NCBI GenBank assembly: GCA_000442015.1
Contig: KE561174.1
Location: 1-56,547 of the forward strand
Source: Rozella allomycis CSF55
Taxonomy: Eukaryota > Rozellomycota
Direction: 5' to 3'
Length of the DNA: 56,547 nt
This document shows, one piece after another, positions 12,001 to 23,314 of this stretch. The translations under genes were made by a program, and so were the position numbers. The notes under the pieces were generated by a model. The model had not been told where the DNA came from and did no database searches. It saw nothing but the letters and a program-made list of their open reading frames with translations. Every line of letters starts with the position of its first letter. Within the stretch, counting starts at the first letter, position 1.

Positions 12001-13158
12001 CTACACTCTAAATCAAAACTACATTGTCCCGCCAAAAGGCAACTACGATTCCTACCTCCAGTTCATCAGAAACCTACCACTCAATGCATCCCCCGACGTC
12101 TTTGGCATCCACGAAAACGGCGAAATATCTAAACAACTCGCCGAAACAAAATCGCTCTTCGACTCTCTCCTCCTCACCACCGAAAACATCTCCTCGCAGA
12201 AAAACTCTGCCTCCAACCTGCTGGAAAACGTCGTTTCCGATATCCTCGGCAAACTAACCACGCCCTTCAACATTGACCTCGTGCAGCGCAAGTTTCCAAT
12301 CTCATACAACAATTCTATGAACACTGTGCTCGTGCAGGAAATGATCAGGTACAACAAACTCATCTCGGTGATCCACTCCAGCCTCGTTAATGTCGAAAAG
12401 GCGCTTAAGGGGCTGATTGTCATGTCGAGCGAGCTGGAGGATATTTGCAAGAGTATACTTATGGGAAAAGTGCCGGTGCAGTGGGCATCCAAATCGTATC
12501 CGTCCCTGAAGCCGCTTGGAAGCTATGTGAATGATCTGCTCAAGAGGATAACGTTTTTGAATGCGTGGTTTGAGAATGGTGCGCCGTTGGTTTATTGGCT
12601 GCCTGGGTTCTTTTTCACGCAGTCTTTCATCACAGGTAATGCAGAGAGTATTTAGTTAATCTAGGTAATAAAGAAAATATTTAGTTTAATTAGGTAATAG
12701 AGAGAAAATTTAGTTAATTAGGTGCATTGCAGAATTACGCTAGAAAATATACAATTCCAATAGACGAACTATCCCTAGACTTTGAACTAGTCTACAACGT
12801 CACAGAACCACCAACAGACGGCGTCTACGTCAACGGTCTCTTCCTTGAAGGCGCCCGCTGGTCCAAAACTAAACACTGTCTCGCTGAATCATATCCCAAA
12901 GAATTATACGACGCCCTCCCAACTATTCTCTTCAAACCAATCAAATCAACTGAACTCAAACCGAAAAGTGTTTATGAATGTCCAGTGTACAAGACTAGCG
13001 AGAGAAAAGGTAAATGGGTTGTTGAAGATTGAGTAGGGACGCTGAGCACTACGGGGCATTCCACTAATTATGTGCTGACACTTAGGCTGCCGACTGATAA
13101 GCAGGAGAAACATTGGGTTAATGCGGGAGTTGCTGCTTTACTACAATTAGACGATTAA
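86..13158 (+). CDS. Axonemal dynein heavy chain (single-headed inner-arm, DNAH3/7/12 class)
   Basis: This is the motor heavy chain of an axonemal inner-arm dynein. Exons: 86-649, 677-1176, 1205-1775, 1802-1980, 2009-3320, 3349-3516, 3544-4043, 4071-5876, 5905-6248, 6275-8220, 8340-8930, 8960-9197, 9227-9406, 9438-9735, 9821-10343, 10375-10877, 10904-10996, 11113-11461, 11610-11785, 11814-12635, 12722-13009, 13037-13158. After removing the assembly duplication at 9322, the product is about 4004 residues and in frame, matching the usual length of this class. Visible motifs are the AAA1 P-loop [10 protein letters not shown] with CFDEFNRID, the AAA2 loop VGEPAGKTS (one residue short), the AAA3 loop GPTGTGKS and the AAA4 loop [10 protein letters not shown] coiled-coil stalk lies near 8040-9130, and the C-terminus ends [15 protein letters not shown]. 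Sixteen introns are single (26-31 nt) and five are tandem arrays. The ATG at 86 lies in a frame still open to the window edge, so the N-terminus could be longer. Class assignment is by resemblance only. Confidence 0.95.
8221..8339 (+). repeat. Tandem intron-unit array A (4 units) in dynein gene
   Basis: The interval between dynein exons 10 and 11 holds four head-to-tail units: 8221-8250, 8251-8280, 8281-8311 and 8312-8339 (30, 30, 31 and 28 nt). Each begins GTAA and ends TAG. Removing all four joins ACGAGAAAG to GTCGTAGCTGCA (TRK|VVAAEE), the conserved dynein stalk sequence. Every boundary reads AG|GTAA, so each unit could be a complete minimal intron. The units differ in sequence, so this is the oldest-looking array. 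Confidence 0.85.
9265..9379. other. Assembly join at N 9322 with 57-bp duplicate ends (in dynein)
   Basis: 9265-9321 repeats as 9323-9379 with one difference. Collapsing the copies gives an in-frame dynein of normal length. Confidence 0.85.
9736..9820 (+). repeat. Tandem intron-unit array B (3 units) in dynein gene
   Basis: Three units, 9736-9764, 9765-9792 and 9793-9820 (29, 28 and 28 nt), separate exons that join as [14 protein letters not shown], the expected dynein sequence. Each starts GTAA and ends AG. Units 1 and 2 both end TTAACATAG, which retains a plausible branch-point A. The following exon starts with GT. Confidence 0.85.
10997..11112 (+). repeat. Tandem intron-unit array C (4 units) in dynein gene
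   Basis: Four units: 10997-11026, 11027-11055, 11056-11084 and 11085-11112 (30, 29, 29 and 28 nt). Units 1 and 2 are nearly identical (both begin GTAAGATGTTAAAGAGT), and units 3 and 4 are near copies of each other (GTAATTCTGTCTCAT versus GTAATTCTATCTCAT). This points to recent whole-unit duplication in pairs. Removing all four gives LSPG|VDPIAS, as expected for dynein. Confidence 0.88.
11462..11609 (+). repeat. Tandem intron-unit array D (5 units) in dynein gene
   Basis: Five units: 11462-11490, 11491-11520, 11521-11549, 11550-11578 and 11579-11609 (29, 30, 29, 29 and 31 nt). Units 1, 2 and 5 begin GTAATCAAA. Units 3 and 4 begin GTAATTAGAAG. Several share the tail TTAACATTAG or TTAACCTTAG. 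Complete removal joins ANILR to SYLSDP, the conserved dynein sequence. This is the longest array in the window. Confidence 0.88.
12636..12721 (+). repeat. Tandem intron-unit array E (3 units) in dynein gene
   Basis: Three units, 12636-12664, 12665-12693 and 12694-12721 (29, 29 and 28 nt), are clearly related. All begin GTAAT, carry an A/G-rich middle and end TTAGTTAATCTAG or a close variant. Removing all three joins QSFITG to ALQNYARKY, the expected sequence. The next exon starts GT. Confidence 0.88.
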
Positions 13159-13221
13159 CAATGGAGAAACAATAAATAGAACTTGAAATTCATTGCATTA
13201 TTTATTTTTACATCTCATCAA

Positions 13222-15187
13222 TCATGATTGCCTTTTAATTCTTACTGCCAAACAAATAAATCCAATAAAGCGCACCACACATATAAAAACAATCATATTC
13301 ACTACCATCCCACTATACGAAACTTCTTTTTCAACTCCGAATTCCGTCAAATACTCACTCCCCTCAACCTTCACCACACAATGCCCGCCAACCACATCCC
13401 GTTCCGCACATTTAAACAAGTGTCCTCCAAACTGCGAATACAATATCGCCTTGTACGCAAACGCCATTGGATTGATATACTCTATCCATCTTAAATACAC
13501 AGGCACTCCACTCAATTTAACTTGTTCAAACACACAAATTACATTACCGAAAAACCCGTTGAAGAGTGTAAATATCACTTGCACGATATTCGCTACAATG
13601 TTGCACGTCTGCACCTTGCCACACAGCGCGCCAACAGCAATATACAAAGACACAGATGACAGAAGCATCAGCATCATGAACAGCTGGAACACGCCAAACT
13701 TGTATTCATCTAATGGAAGCCCAATCATAAAGTAGATGATCGTTGACGCTATACATGAGCAGATACAGTGCACAGGGATCTCAGCAATATTGCGCGCCAT
13801 GTAAAATGTAGCGATTGAATACATCCCCGAAAGAGATTCGCGCTTCAGTGTTGCCAGTTCAATGGGGAATAAAAGAACAACATCGAATGGCAAGTAGGAA
13901 ATTAGTACAACGGAAAAGGATAGCACACTGAATATGTCGCGAATAGAGGCTGTTGTGTCGTCTAGCTGGTAAAACACTGATCCTATTAGAAGCGGAATCA
14001 AGGTGCAGAAACATAGTTGCGTCCACACGGCTGACGGATCTTTGAGCTTGAAAATAAAGGCGCGCTCGAGCAAAATCAAAAATTTGGTGAATGACGAATT
14101 GCTTAAGAGCGGTGGTAACGCCGGCAGCTTTTCTATATGCTCTGTTTTCACATTCTTGAGTCGTTTTTGGAATGAAGTGACCAGTCTTTTTTGGACGATG
14201 GATTCAGAGTTTCCACGCAATTCAATATCATCCTTGTTTGCAACAATGATATCGTGCTCATCGGAATTGGTTGTATCAAGAACATCAAGAAAAAAGTCAG
14301 CGGCGTTTTCATAAAGTGGGACTTGCAATCCATTTTCACTGTAAAAGTCTATGGCGTCTTTGAACTTGCCAAAGAATACTGTGCGGCCTTTACTCATAAT
14401 CATCAGATTGTTGATTAAATTTAGAATTTGGATGCGCGGTTGATGAAGGGTAACGATAATCGCCTTACCCTCCTTGGCAAGATTCTCGAGAATTTTCATG
14501 ACTTTTAAAGAATTCACGGCATCTAATCCTGATGTAGGCTCATCCAACAATAAAACATCGACACCTGATATTATCTCATTAAATTTGCAAATTGAATTTA
14601 CTTGGCATCCAATCATTAAACGTCGAAGCTCACCGCCAGAAATTCCTTTCCCTTTCATCTCTGATTTATGAATTTACTCATTTCATCTCCGATTCTTACA
14701 TTCGCACAACTACTTAATCCAAGCTTCTCCAATGTTTCATCAACAATCTGCACAATTTTCTTCTTTGAATGAACTCCAGACAGCTTCAATCGGGCTATTT
14801 AAATTAAATATTGCAAGGAACCTTCATACATCATTGTCTCACGGACAGTTAAACATGAAAAGTACTTGACATTTTGATACACGTACCCAATTCTCCTCTT
14901 GATGTCATTAGGATATGGTTGCCCGAAATACTTTTTGGATCCTTGAATTGTAAATTGATGCAAATCACGATCCGCTAGAATATTTAACAATGTTGTCTTG
15001 CCACTGCCGCTGAATCCAAGGACTATTCCATACATTAATTTATCGTACTTGCCAAGATTTCACCGGGTAACACATAGCCACTACATTTTCTTAGGATTGT
15101 AATACTTTTTGATTGCTTTTTCTTCAAAATGGGAACAATTGACTTGGATCTTATTTCACCTTGGACGTTAAGATCTTGCCATTCCAT
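13222..15187 (-). CDS. ABCG-family half-transporter (NBD then TMD)
   Basis: ATP-driven membrane exporter of the ABCG/White type, with the nucleotide-binding domain before the membrane domain. Exons (minus strand): 15049-15187, 14822-15022, 14678-14794, 13222-14651, giving 628 codons in frame. Introns are 26, 27 and 26 nt. One has the unusual donor GTTCCT. The spliced protein shows PGEILAILGFSGSGKTTLL (Walker A), the signature GISGGELRR, and Walker B VLLLDEPTSGLDA. The C-terminal half has several hydrophobic segments typical of ABC2 membrane domains. The length is normal for a half-transporter, which would have to dimerise. The substrate cannot be told from sequence. Its stop is 63 nt from the convergent dynein stop. 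Confidence 0.93.
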
Positions 15188-15319
15188 TATCAATTATAGT
15201 TTAAGCATGTGACATTCTTTTAAAAGGTAAAAACCTTATATAATTAGATTCAACGTAATCCCAGTAATGCTATTTTTGTCATTCCCGAAATTTCAGGTCC
15301 TGTTCAAAGGAACCTGGTC

Positions 15320-16130
15320 ATGTCAAAGCAAACTGCCAAACCAGTCGATGAGTTTCGAAATGGTATTAAAGAAAAGGCTCTAGATACAGTACACAAAATT
15401 TTCCCAGCCAAAGTGGAACATCTCACAAGGTTGATCAACGTAGTTTTGAAATATTTTTTTCGAGCTAGGATATGTACAAATATGATTCTTTGCCATTTGT
15501 TTCTCAAATGAACGAAGAAGATAACAAGATTAAAAGGATAAAGATGTATCACGAACTTGATAAAATATATGATGGTGAGCACCTCATATCCAAGGTATAG
15601 AAATTTGTGTTTAGTGAAAAGAGTATTGATGAAATGCTTGGTCAATTGAAAAATGAAGTATCAGAATTAATGGAATATGTTAATTGTGTCAAGATTTTTA
15701 TTCAGCTCAACATTCCGGTAAACTTCGTTGTTATTCTTTGAAAGAAAATCGAAGATGGAAATAACTTTGGCGTTCAAGTACAAGAAGAGGCTGTTAATGA
15801 GTTGAGCAGAGCTGAAGAGTCTGGATTTGCATTGCTTGACACCATCAACAAGTATTTTATGACGAGAGGAAAAGTGTTAAGCAAGGTATAAATTGTACAT
15901 TCAAATAATCAGGTATTTAAATATCCAGACAATCAAGACTATAAGAGGGGTATTAAAGAATTGGATGAGAAACAAATATTTTCAATCAGACTGTCCATGG
16001 TTGGTAAATACATTATCTTTATGTAATTATAGATCTTAGAAACAATTATGTTATTTTATACGACATGATTCAAAAGAATATTGATAAAATCATGAAACCT
16101 AGATCGTCGAATGCTGCTGCATTGTATTAG
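15320..16130 (+). CDS. Proteasome activator PA28/REG subunit (PSME3-like)
   Basis: Subunit of the 11S ring that caps the 20S proteasome and opens its gate without ATP. Exons: 15320-15439, 15469-15594, 15622-15717, 15745-15885, 15913-16003, 16033-16130, giving 223 residues. Introns are 27-29 nt. The C-terminal half is characteristic: IQLNIPKIEDGNNFGVQVQEE followed by GKVLSK and the ELDEKQ...LRNNYVILYDMI helices. This matches PA28-gamma, including the activation-loop region around the conserved IEDGNNFG. The N-terminal FPAKVEHLTRLI is the first helix. A single PA28 gene most like the nuclear gamma form is usual in non-vertebrates. Its stop is 28 nt from the next gene's stop. Confidence 0.92.
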
Positions 16131-16158
16131 AAGAATAAATGAAGTCATTTTTATTAAT

Positions 16159-17466
16159 TTATTTTCCATTTCGCTGAAGATACTTTCGATACGCAATTCC
16201 TAGTATCGCCATACATGATAGAACGCCAACAGATATGTAAACGAACATTTCAATGGTGAAATCGCGCTCATTACTTTCGTCCACATTTACATTCGCATGC
16301 TCGGTCATAATTTCTGTGTCTTTAATGTTTTGTATATGACCTTGAATTTCATTCTCAATTTCCTTTTCTTTCATTTGTTCTGTGGCTTCAATAACGCTGA
16401 TTTTTCCAGTATCAGGGGCAGTCTCAGTCTCGGGCTCAGGCATTTCTAAATCGCAGTCATCATTTTCACTTTCTGGGCTTGTCAAATCAGAATCAGCTAT
16501 GATTTGATCTTCATTCACATCTTTCAAGATGATTTCTTTTTCACCAATCGCAAACTTTGAACAGTCGAGGTTTTCTTTTCGGATACTTTCTCCATACATC
16601 AATTTATTAAATTTTGAATAAAGACCGTCGGGTTGTGAGTATTGTTCAAGTGTCATGAAGGCACTTTTCATTGGCTTAAACTCAATAGGCCCTTTAAATT
16701 TATTTGTTCCGATAGAAGACGAAATATCCTTAATTGAATTCATGACATAAATATTGCTCATGGATTTCTTTATGAAATCCTTGTTAACATTCATTTGCAA
16801 GCGTGTTGGGAAAGGGGCATCAGAGACGCATATATTAATAGAGCATATAGAATTAGATTCCATTAATTCTTCAGAAGATGAAAATACCATAGTGTAATTC
16901 GAACTTTTCTTCAGATGTAGTAGAAAATCGTTCAATGATGGTTCTTTTAAATCACTATTCGTATCTTCCATTTCATTGTATCTTAATTGAATCATATTAG
17001 TTTTTGATTCGAAAGCTATGATCATCACAATTTTGATTATCGGTGCCAATTGCTGATAAATCACATCGATATCAATTTTCTCAAAATCTTCTTCGTCAAA
17101 GATTATGACAGCCATGTCAATGTCTTTATTGTAGTATTTAAGGAATGGAATGGTTTCCTTTATAATAGTGTCTTTTGTAGTTTCAAGTTTGAACACATTG
17201 TGCCAAAGTCTAGCATGATGGTTCACTGTTAAGTCATTCATAGTCCCTACGCTTTCCATTTTGGAAGTCTTGTCAGAAGGATAAACAATGTTGTTGTTGC
17301 AAGTCTTTGAAGGGGAAATGGATTGAATAATTTTGCTGATTTCAAGGTTGGCAGTTTTGTAGTATGACGAGTATGGGTCTCTCAAGTACGAGCGTATATA
17401 TACATTCATACTGTAGACATGGTATGTGACCAACAATGCAAAGAAAATAGACCCAAGCTGTACCAT
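16159..17466 (-). CDS. Unknown single-pass membrane protein, intronless
   Basis: A 435-residue open frame with no intron that I do not recognise. A hydrophobic N-terminus (LGSIFFALLVTYHVYSM) could be a signal peptide or anchor. A clear transmembrane segment lies near the C-terminus (MFVYISVGVLSCMAILGIA), followed by a short basic tail RKYLQRNGK. Between them is a mostly hydrophilic region, with an acidic Glu/Asp-rich stretch just before the membrane segment. This layout suggests a type I membrane protein with a large lumenal or extracellular part. It is convergent with the PA28 gene. No family-level function can be supported. Confidence 0.8.
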   Translation of the reverse strand: MVQLGSIFFALLVTYHVYSMNVYIRSYLRDPYSSYYKTANLEISKIIQSISPSKTCNNNIVYPSDKTSKMESVGTMNDLTVNHHARLWHNVFKLETTKDTIIKETIPFLKYYNKDIDMAVIIFDEEDFEKIDIDVIYQQLAPIIKIVMIIAFESKTNMIQLRYNEMEDTNSDLKEPSLNDFLLHLKKSSNYTMVFSSSEELMESNSICSINICVSDAPFPTRLQMNVNKDFIKKSMSNIYVMNSIKDISSSIGTNKFKGPIEFKPMKSAFMTLEQYSQPDGLYSKFNKLMYGESIRKENLDCSKFAIGEKEIILKDVNEDQIIADSDLTSPESENDDCDLEMPEPETETAPDTGKISVIEATEQMKEKEIENEIQGHIQNIKDTEIMTEHANVNVDESNERDFTIEMFVYISVGVLSCMAILGIAYRKYLQRNGK

Positions 17467-17619
17467 AAAGTTATAAATGTGGCTGTCAATTTAATTTATG
17501 TTGATCTTTAGCTAATAAGGAAATTAATTTCATTCATTCGATTGTTCAACATATTAGTTTCTCTCACATTTTAATAAGAGGCAATCGTTTTGCTGAGCCT
17601 CAAAGGCAAGGAGTTCTTT

Positions 17620-19615
17620 ATGAATTTTTCTTGGAATACAAAGTCTTTGAAGAAGCCTAAAGTTAGCCTTTTTGAAGATGATGAAGAAGAAGATAAAATG
17701 AATCTAAAGAAAAAAGTAAAATTGGAAGACAAGAATAGCGACAGTGATGATGTTGACCTGGATAAATATCTAAACGAGATGGAATGCCAGGCAGAAAAGG
17801 ATTTAAAAGACGCTGGCAGTAATCAAAATATTGTAATTACATTTGGTCCATGTAACAGATAAGACGGGATGATATTGAAGAGGAGGACTTTGTCGAGAGC
17901 TATATTAATGAGCTTGAAAAGAAAGGAATAGCCAATTTAGAAAATATGTAATAATTAATGCGAAAAATTAAAAAGTACAGAAGAAGATGCTGAGGAGCAA
18001 GCAAAGTTAAAGGCAAAAGTAGTAGAGCCACTCCCTCCAGTGGATCATTCATCTATTGAATATTTGCCAATTAGCAAATATTTTTACAGGGAGCATGAAG
18101 ATATTAAAAATCTTGATAAAGAAAAAGTAGAATCACTTCGAAGAGAAATGGATATTCATGTTTTGGGGACAGACGTTGCAAAGCCTTGTATATCGTTTTC
18201 GCACTTCAATTTGGACAAGGAATTGTTGAATGTCATTTCAAAGCAGGGATACTCACAACCTTCTGATATTCAAAAACAGGCAGTTCCAGTTGCCCTTGAG
18301 GGACGAGACATTATTGGGATAGCCAAGACTGGGAGTGGCAAAACAGCGGCTTATTTATTACCATTAATGGTCCACATTATGGATCAGCCAGAATTAGAGC
18401 AAAGTACTTTTTTGAGAGTGTTTTAAGTAGATGAAGGGCCAATTGGATTGATTTTAGCACCAACAAGAGAACTGGCAATTCAGATATACAAAGAAGCGAA
18501 AATATTTGCAAACGCGTATAAATTAAAGTAAAAAATATATGAACTGAAGACAAGGGTATCTTGTGTGTTTGGCGGTGCTTCGAAGCATGAACAGTTTAAG
18601 GCACTACGACAGGGATACGTAGATATCTTAATTGCTACTCCTGTAAATGAATTAGATTATTAAAATAGGGCCGTTTGATTGACATGATAAAAATGAAAGC
18701 AACAAATTTCAAAAGAGTTTCATTTTTAGTGCTAGATGAAGTTGATCAAATGCTTGATTTAAACTTTGAGCCACAAGTCATGTCAATAGCGAATAATGTA
18801 AGACCCGATAGGCAAAGTAAAAACTAAGAAAAAAACATAAATTAGCGTTGCTTTTTAGTGCGACATTTCCTGAAAGAATCCAAAATATTGCAAGGTCATT
18901 AACAATGAATCCTGTCACAATAAGTATTGGAACAGAAGGATTAGCGAATGAAGATATTGACCAAAAAATTGTTTTACTCAAAAATGAAGAAGAAAAGAAT
19001 AAATGGTTAATTAAAGAGTTGGAAAATTTTCTTTGTGATGGAAGCGTTTTGATTTTTGTGGCAAGAAAAGCATTTACAGAAGAATTATCAAAATTGTTGA
19101 CTGATCAAAGGTACCCTTGCATTGTTATACATGGTGACTTGAATCAAATAGAAAGAGACGCTGCCATTAAACAATTCAGATCGAATCCTGTTTCTGTTTT
19201 AATAGCAACAGATGTGGCAGGTAATATTATTTTAAGTGTAAAATAGCGCGCGGGCTTGATATTAAGCACATCAGAAACGTTGTCCATTACAATCCAGCCA
19301 AAGATATAGAGACTCACATTCACAGAAGTGGTCGAACTGGAAGAGCTGGTAAAAATCTTCTCTTTATTTCATCAAGGTGCTAAAGGAACTTCTTTTTGCC
19401 TTTTATCACCTAGTGATGATCGATTTGCTGGAGAATTAGTGAAAATGTTAGAATTGGCTGGAAAAGATGTTTCTAAAGAATTAATGAATCTTGCAATGTC
19501 GGTAAAATATAATTCTTATTGTTATTAGAATTTCAAGTTCAAAAGGGCGAGATTGGGCATTTCAACTGGGCCGAGAAGTGGTCAACGAAGATCAAAGAAA
19601 CACAAAGGATTTTGA
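17620..19615 (+). CDS. DEAD-box RNA helicase, DDX42-like
   Basis: ATP-dependent RNA helicase of the DDX42 group, which is linked to U2 snRNP/SF3B and early spliceosome assembly. Exons: 17620-17832, 17859-17947, 17976-18403, 18431-18527, 18555-18642, 18669-18816, 18846-19220, 19247-19348, 19377-19501, 19529-19615, giving 583 residues. Motifs in order: upstream segment [15 protein letters not shown]-motif [11 protein letters not shown], motif [17 protein letters not shown], motif II DEVD (not DEAD), SAT, DVAARGLDI, and [10 protein letters not shown]. The N-terminal [10 protein letters not shown] and C-terminal [15 protein letters not shown] also match DDX42 but are much shorter than in animals. 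Nine introns are 26-29 nt. Confidence 0.93.
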
Positions 19616-19694
19616 TTATAATAAAAATGATATATTGAATCTCAGCTTAGCTTGGTAGTAAGTAATTAACAATTAGAATTTCGATGTATATCTT

Positions 19695-20266
19695 TTATTT
19701 CGTTTTCTTCAAATCGTTCTTTGCTTTAATCTCATCCAGTGATTTGACAATGTTCAGCATCCATCCTCTAATATAATTTGTGTAAACATACAATGCGCCC
19801 TAAGATCACCCCCACTCTATTCGTTTACATTATGACTGAACAGCCAGTATAAAAATGTTGCCTTGACTAAATAATAAAACGGAATCCAGTAAAGAATCAG
19901 CTCTGAAAAGAATTCAACAATAGAAAATGCAGCGAAAACCATCCAATATGTTAGCCATTGCGTGTCATCTTCTTTTTCCTTTGATTCAATTGCTAGGAAT
20001 GTGGCATAGGCTGGATACACAAAACCAACCAAATTGACAATTAAATGACCACCTACATTGAAGATAACTAGAATTAAAACTAGGCACACGATAATCCCTG
20101 TAAGATGCACTTTTGGGACACCGGTCTTTTTTTCTAGAAATAGCAAAGGCGGATATTTAGCCAGTTCTTTATCAAGTTGAGATTGCAGATTTTTAACGTC
20201 CAAGTTATTTAACTGCTGCTTTGCCAAACTGAAAAGTGCGCTCGGAGAAAGCGGTTGCGAACTCAT
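19695..20266 (-). CDS. REEP5/Yop1 (TB2/DP1/HVA22) ER-shaping protein
   Basis: Membrane-bending protein that makes tubular ER. Exons (minus strand): 19829-20266 and 19695-19799, separated by a 29-nt intron, giving 180 residues. The TB2/DP1 core is plain: hairpin hydrophobic segments HLTGIIVCLVLILVIFNVGG, then LVGFVYPAYATFLAIESKEKEDDTQWLTYW and FFSELILYWIPFYYLVK. The second exon supplies the family's amphipathic C-terminal part (GALYVYTNYIRGWMLNIV...). The length is close to yeast Yop1. It is convergent with the helicase gene, with 79 nt between stops. Confidence 0.93.
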
Positions 20267-20503
20267 TATGTGGCTTGGTGGTTCAGGAAGATTAATGGTG
20301 TTAATATTTGTGCCAATTATTGAGATTCATTGAATGGCCGAGTCTTAATGATACGCGAATTAATCATTGACTGTTTTGGTAATGGTAGAATCAGTATTTA
20401 CATGGCGGATTGAACAAAGCACTAGAAAATTCATGAGCGACGCTAGTAAACTTCTAATAAGAAAAAAATGAAATATGTATTAAAAGTTTATTATAATGCC
20501 GTT

Positions 20504-22864
<2,361 letters not shown>

Positions 22865-23001
22865 GGTAATTGGTTGTCAAGAATATAATTGAACCTTCCA
22901 TGATGCCAATAATGAGTAGTATTTTCTATTTTGAATGCTTATAAGTTGTCGTCTGAGCCTAAACTACTCTTTACGAGTGATGTGAGTACAAACCCTCAAC
23001 T

Positions 23002-23217
23002 ATGGACAATGGCATCGAACCTGGATGTGCTAATTAAAGATATGCGATCTAAGAAGACATATCTAGAATCAAACTCTTTTTAGTTAAGCGCAAGTATGGA
23101 GTACAGATGCCTCTCAAGGCAATTGCAAAATTATACCATGCTTACCATCTGGATTATAGTATCGGTTTTATCTATGCGAGAATTGAGAAACATAACGAAC
23201 ATAATCCAGTTTTTTAA
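23002..23217 (+). CDS. Possible small gene (61 residues), unknown
   Basis: A candidate two-exon gene, 23002-23026 and 23057-23217, with a 30-nt GTGCTAAT...AAG intron. It begins MDNGIEPG and continues RIKLFLVKRKYGVQMPLKAI, ending HNEHNPVF. The helix-rich part resembles a small winged-helix or LOTUS-like fold only vaguely. The stop TAA lies inside the 35-bp repeat. No family is recognised, and it could be chance or part of a longer relic. The other reading frame here (23096-23314) crosses the repeat and seems less likely. Confidence 0.3.
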
Positions 23218-23245
23218 TGCGAGCGAAGCGAGTACAACCGCTAGT
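23211..23245 (+). repeat. 35-bp dispersed repeat, copy 2 (upstream of ADAM ATG)
   Basis: An exact second copy of the 35-bp element at 6-40. It lies 69 nt before the ADAM ATG at 23315 and overlaps the stop of a possible 61-codon gene. A degenerate relative (ACGAGTGATGTGAGTACAAA) is at 22973-22994, just before the possible ATG at 23002. Confidence 0.8.
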
Positions 23246-23314
23246 ATCTCTTCAAAATTCAACATCACAACTTTTATTTCACATATTTTCGGTTATCATG
23301 GTTACATACATTGA

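Noticed and set aside
8221-12721. CRISPR or satellite array as an explanation for the regularly spaced units
   Set aside because: Units lie exactly between coding exons, start GTAA and end AG, and have no conserved repeat/variable spacer layout.
13193-13735. Plus-strand 180-residue frame
   Set aside because: Shadow of the ABCG membrane-domain exon.
15571-15600. GTGAGC donor in PA28 exon 2
   Set aside because: Using it breaks the frame. The GTATAG...AAAAG intron at 15595-15621 keeps it.
23096-23314. Plus-strand frame MEYRCLSRQ... crossing the 35-bp repeat
   Set aside because: The alternative frame gives a more protein-like product, and the ADAM signal peptide begins right after its stop. 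No family support.
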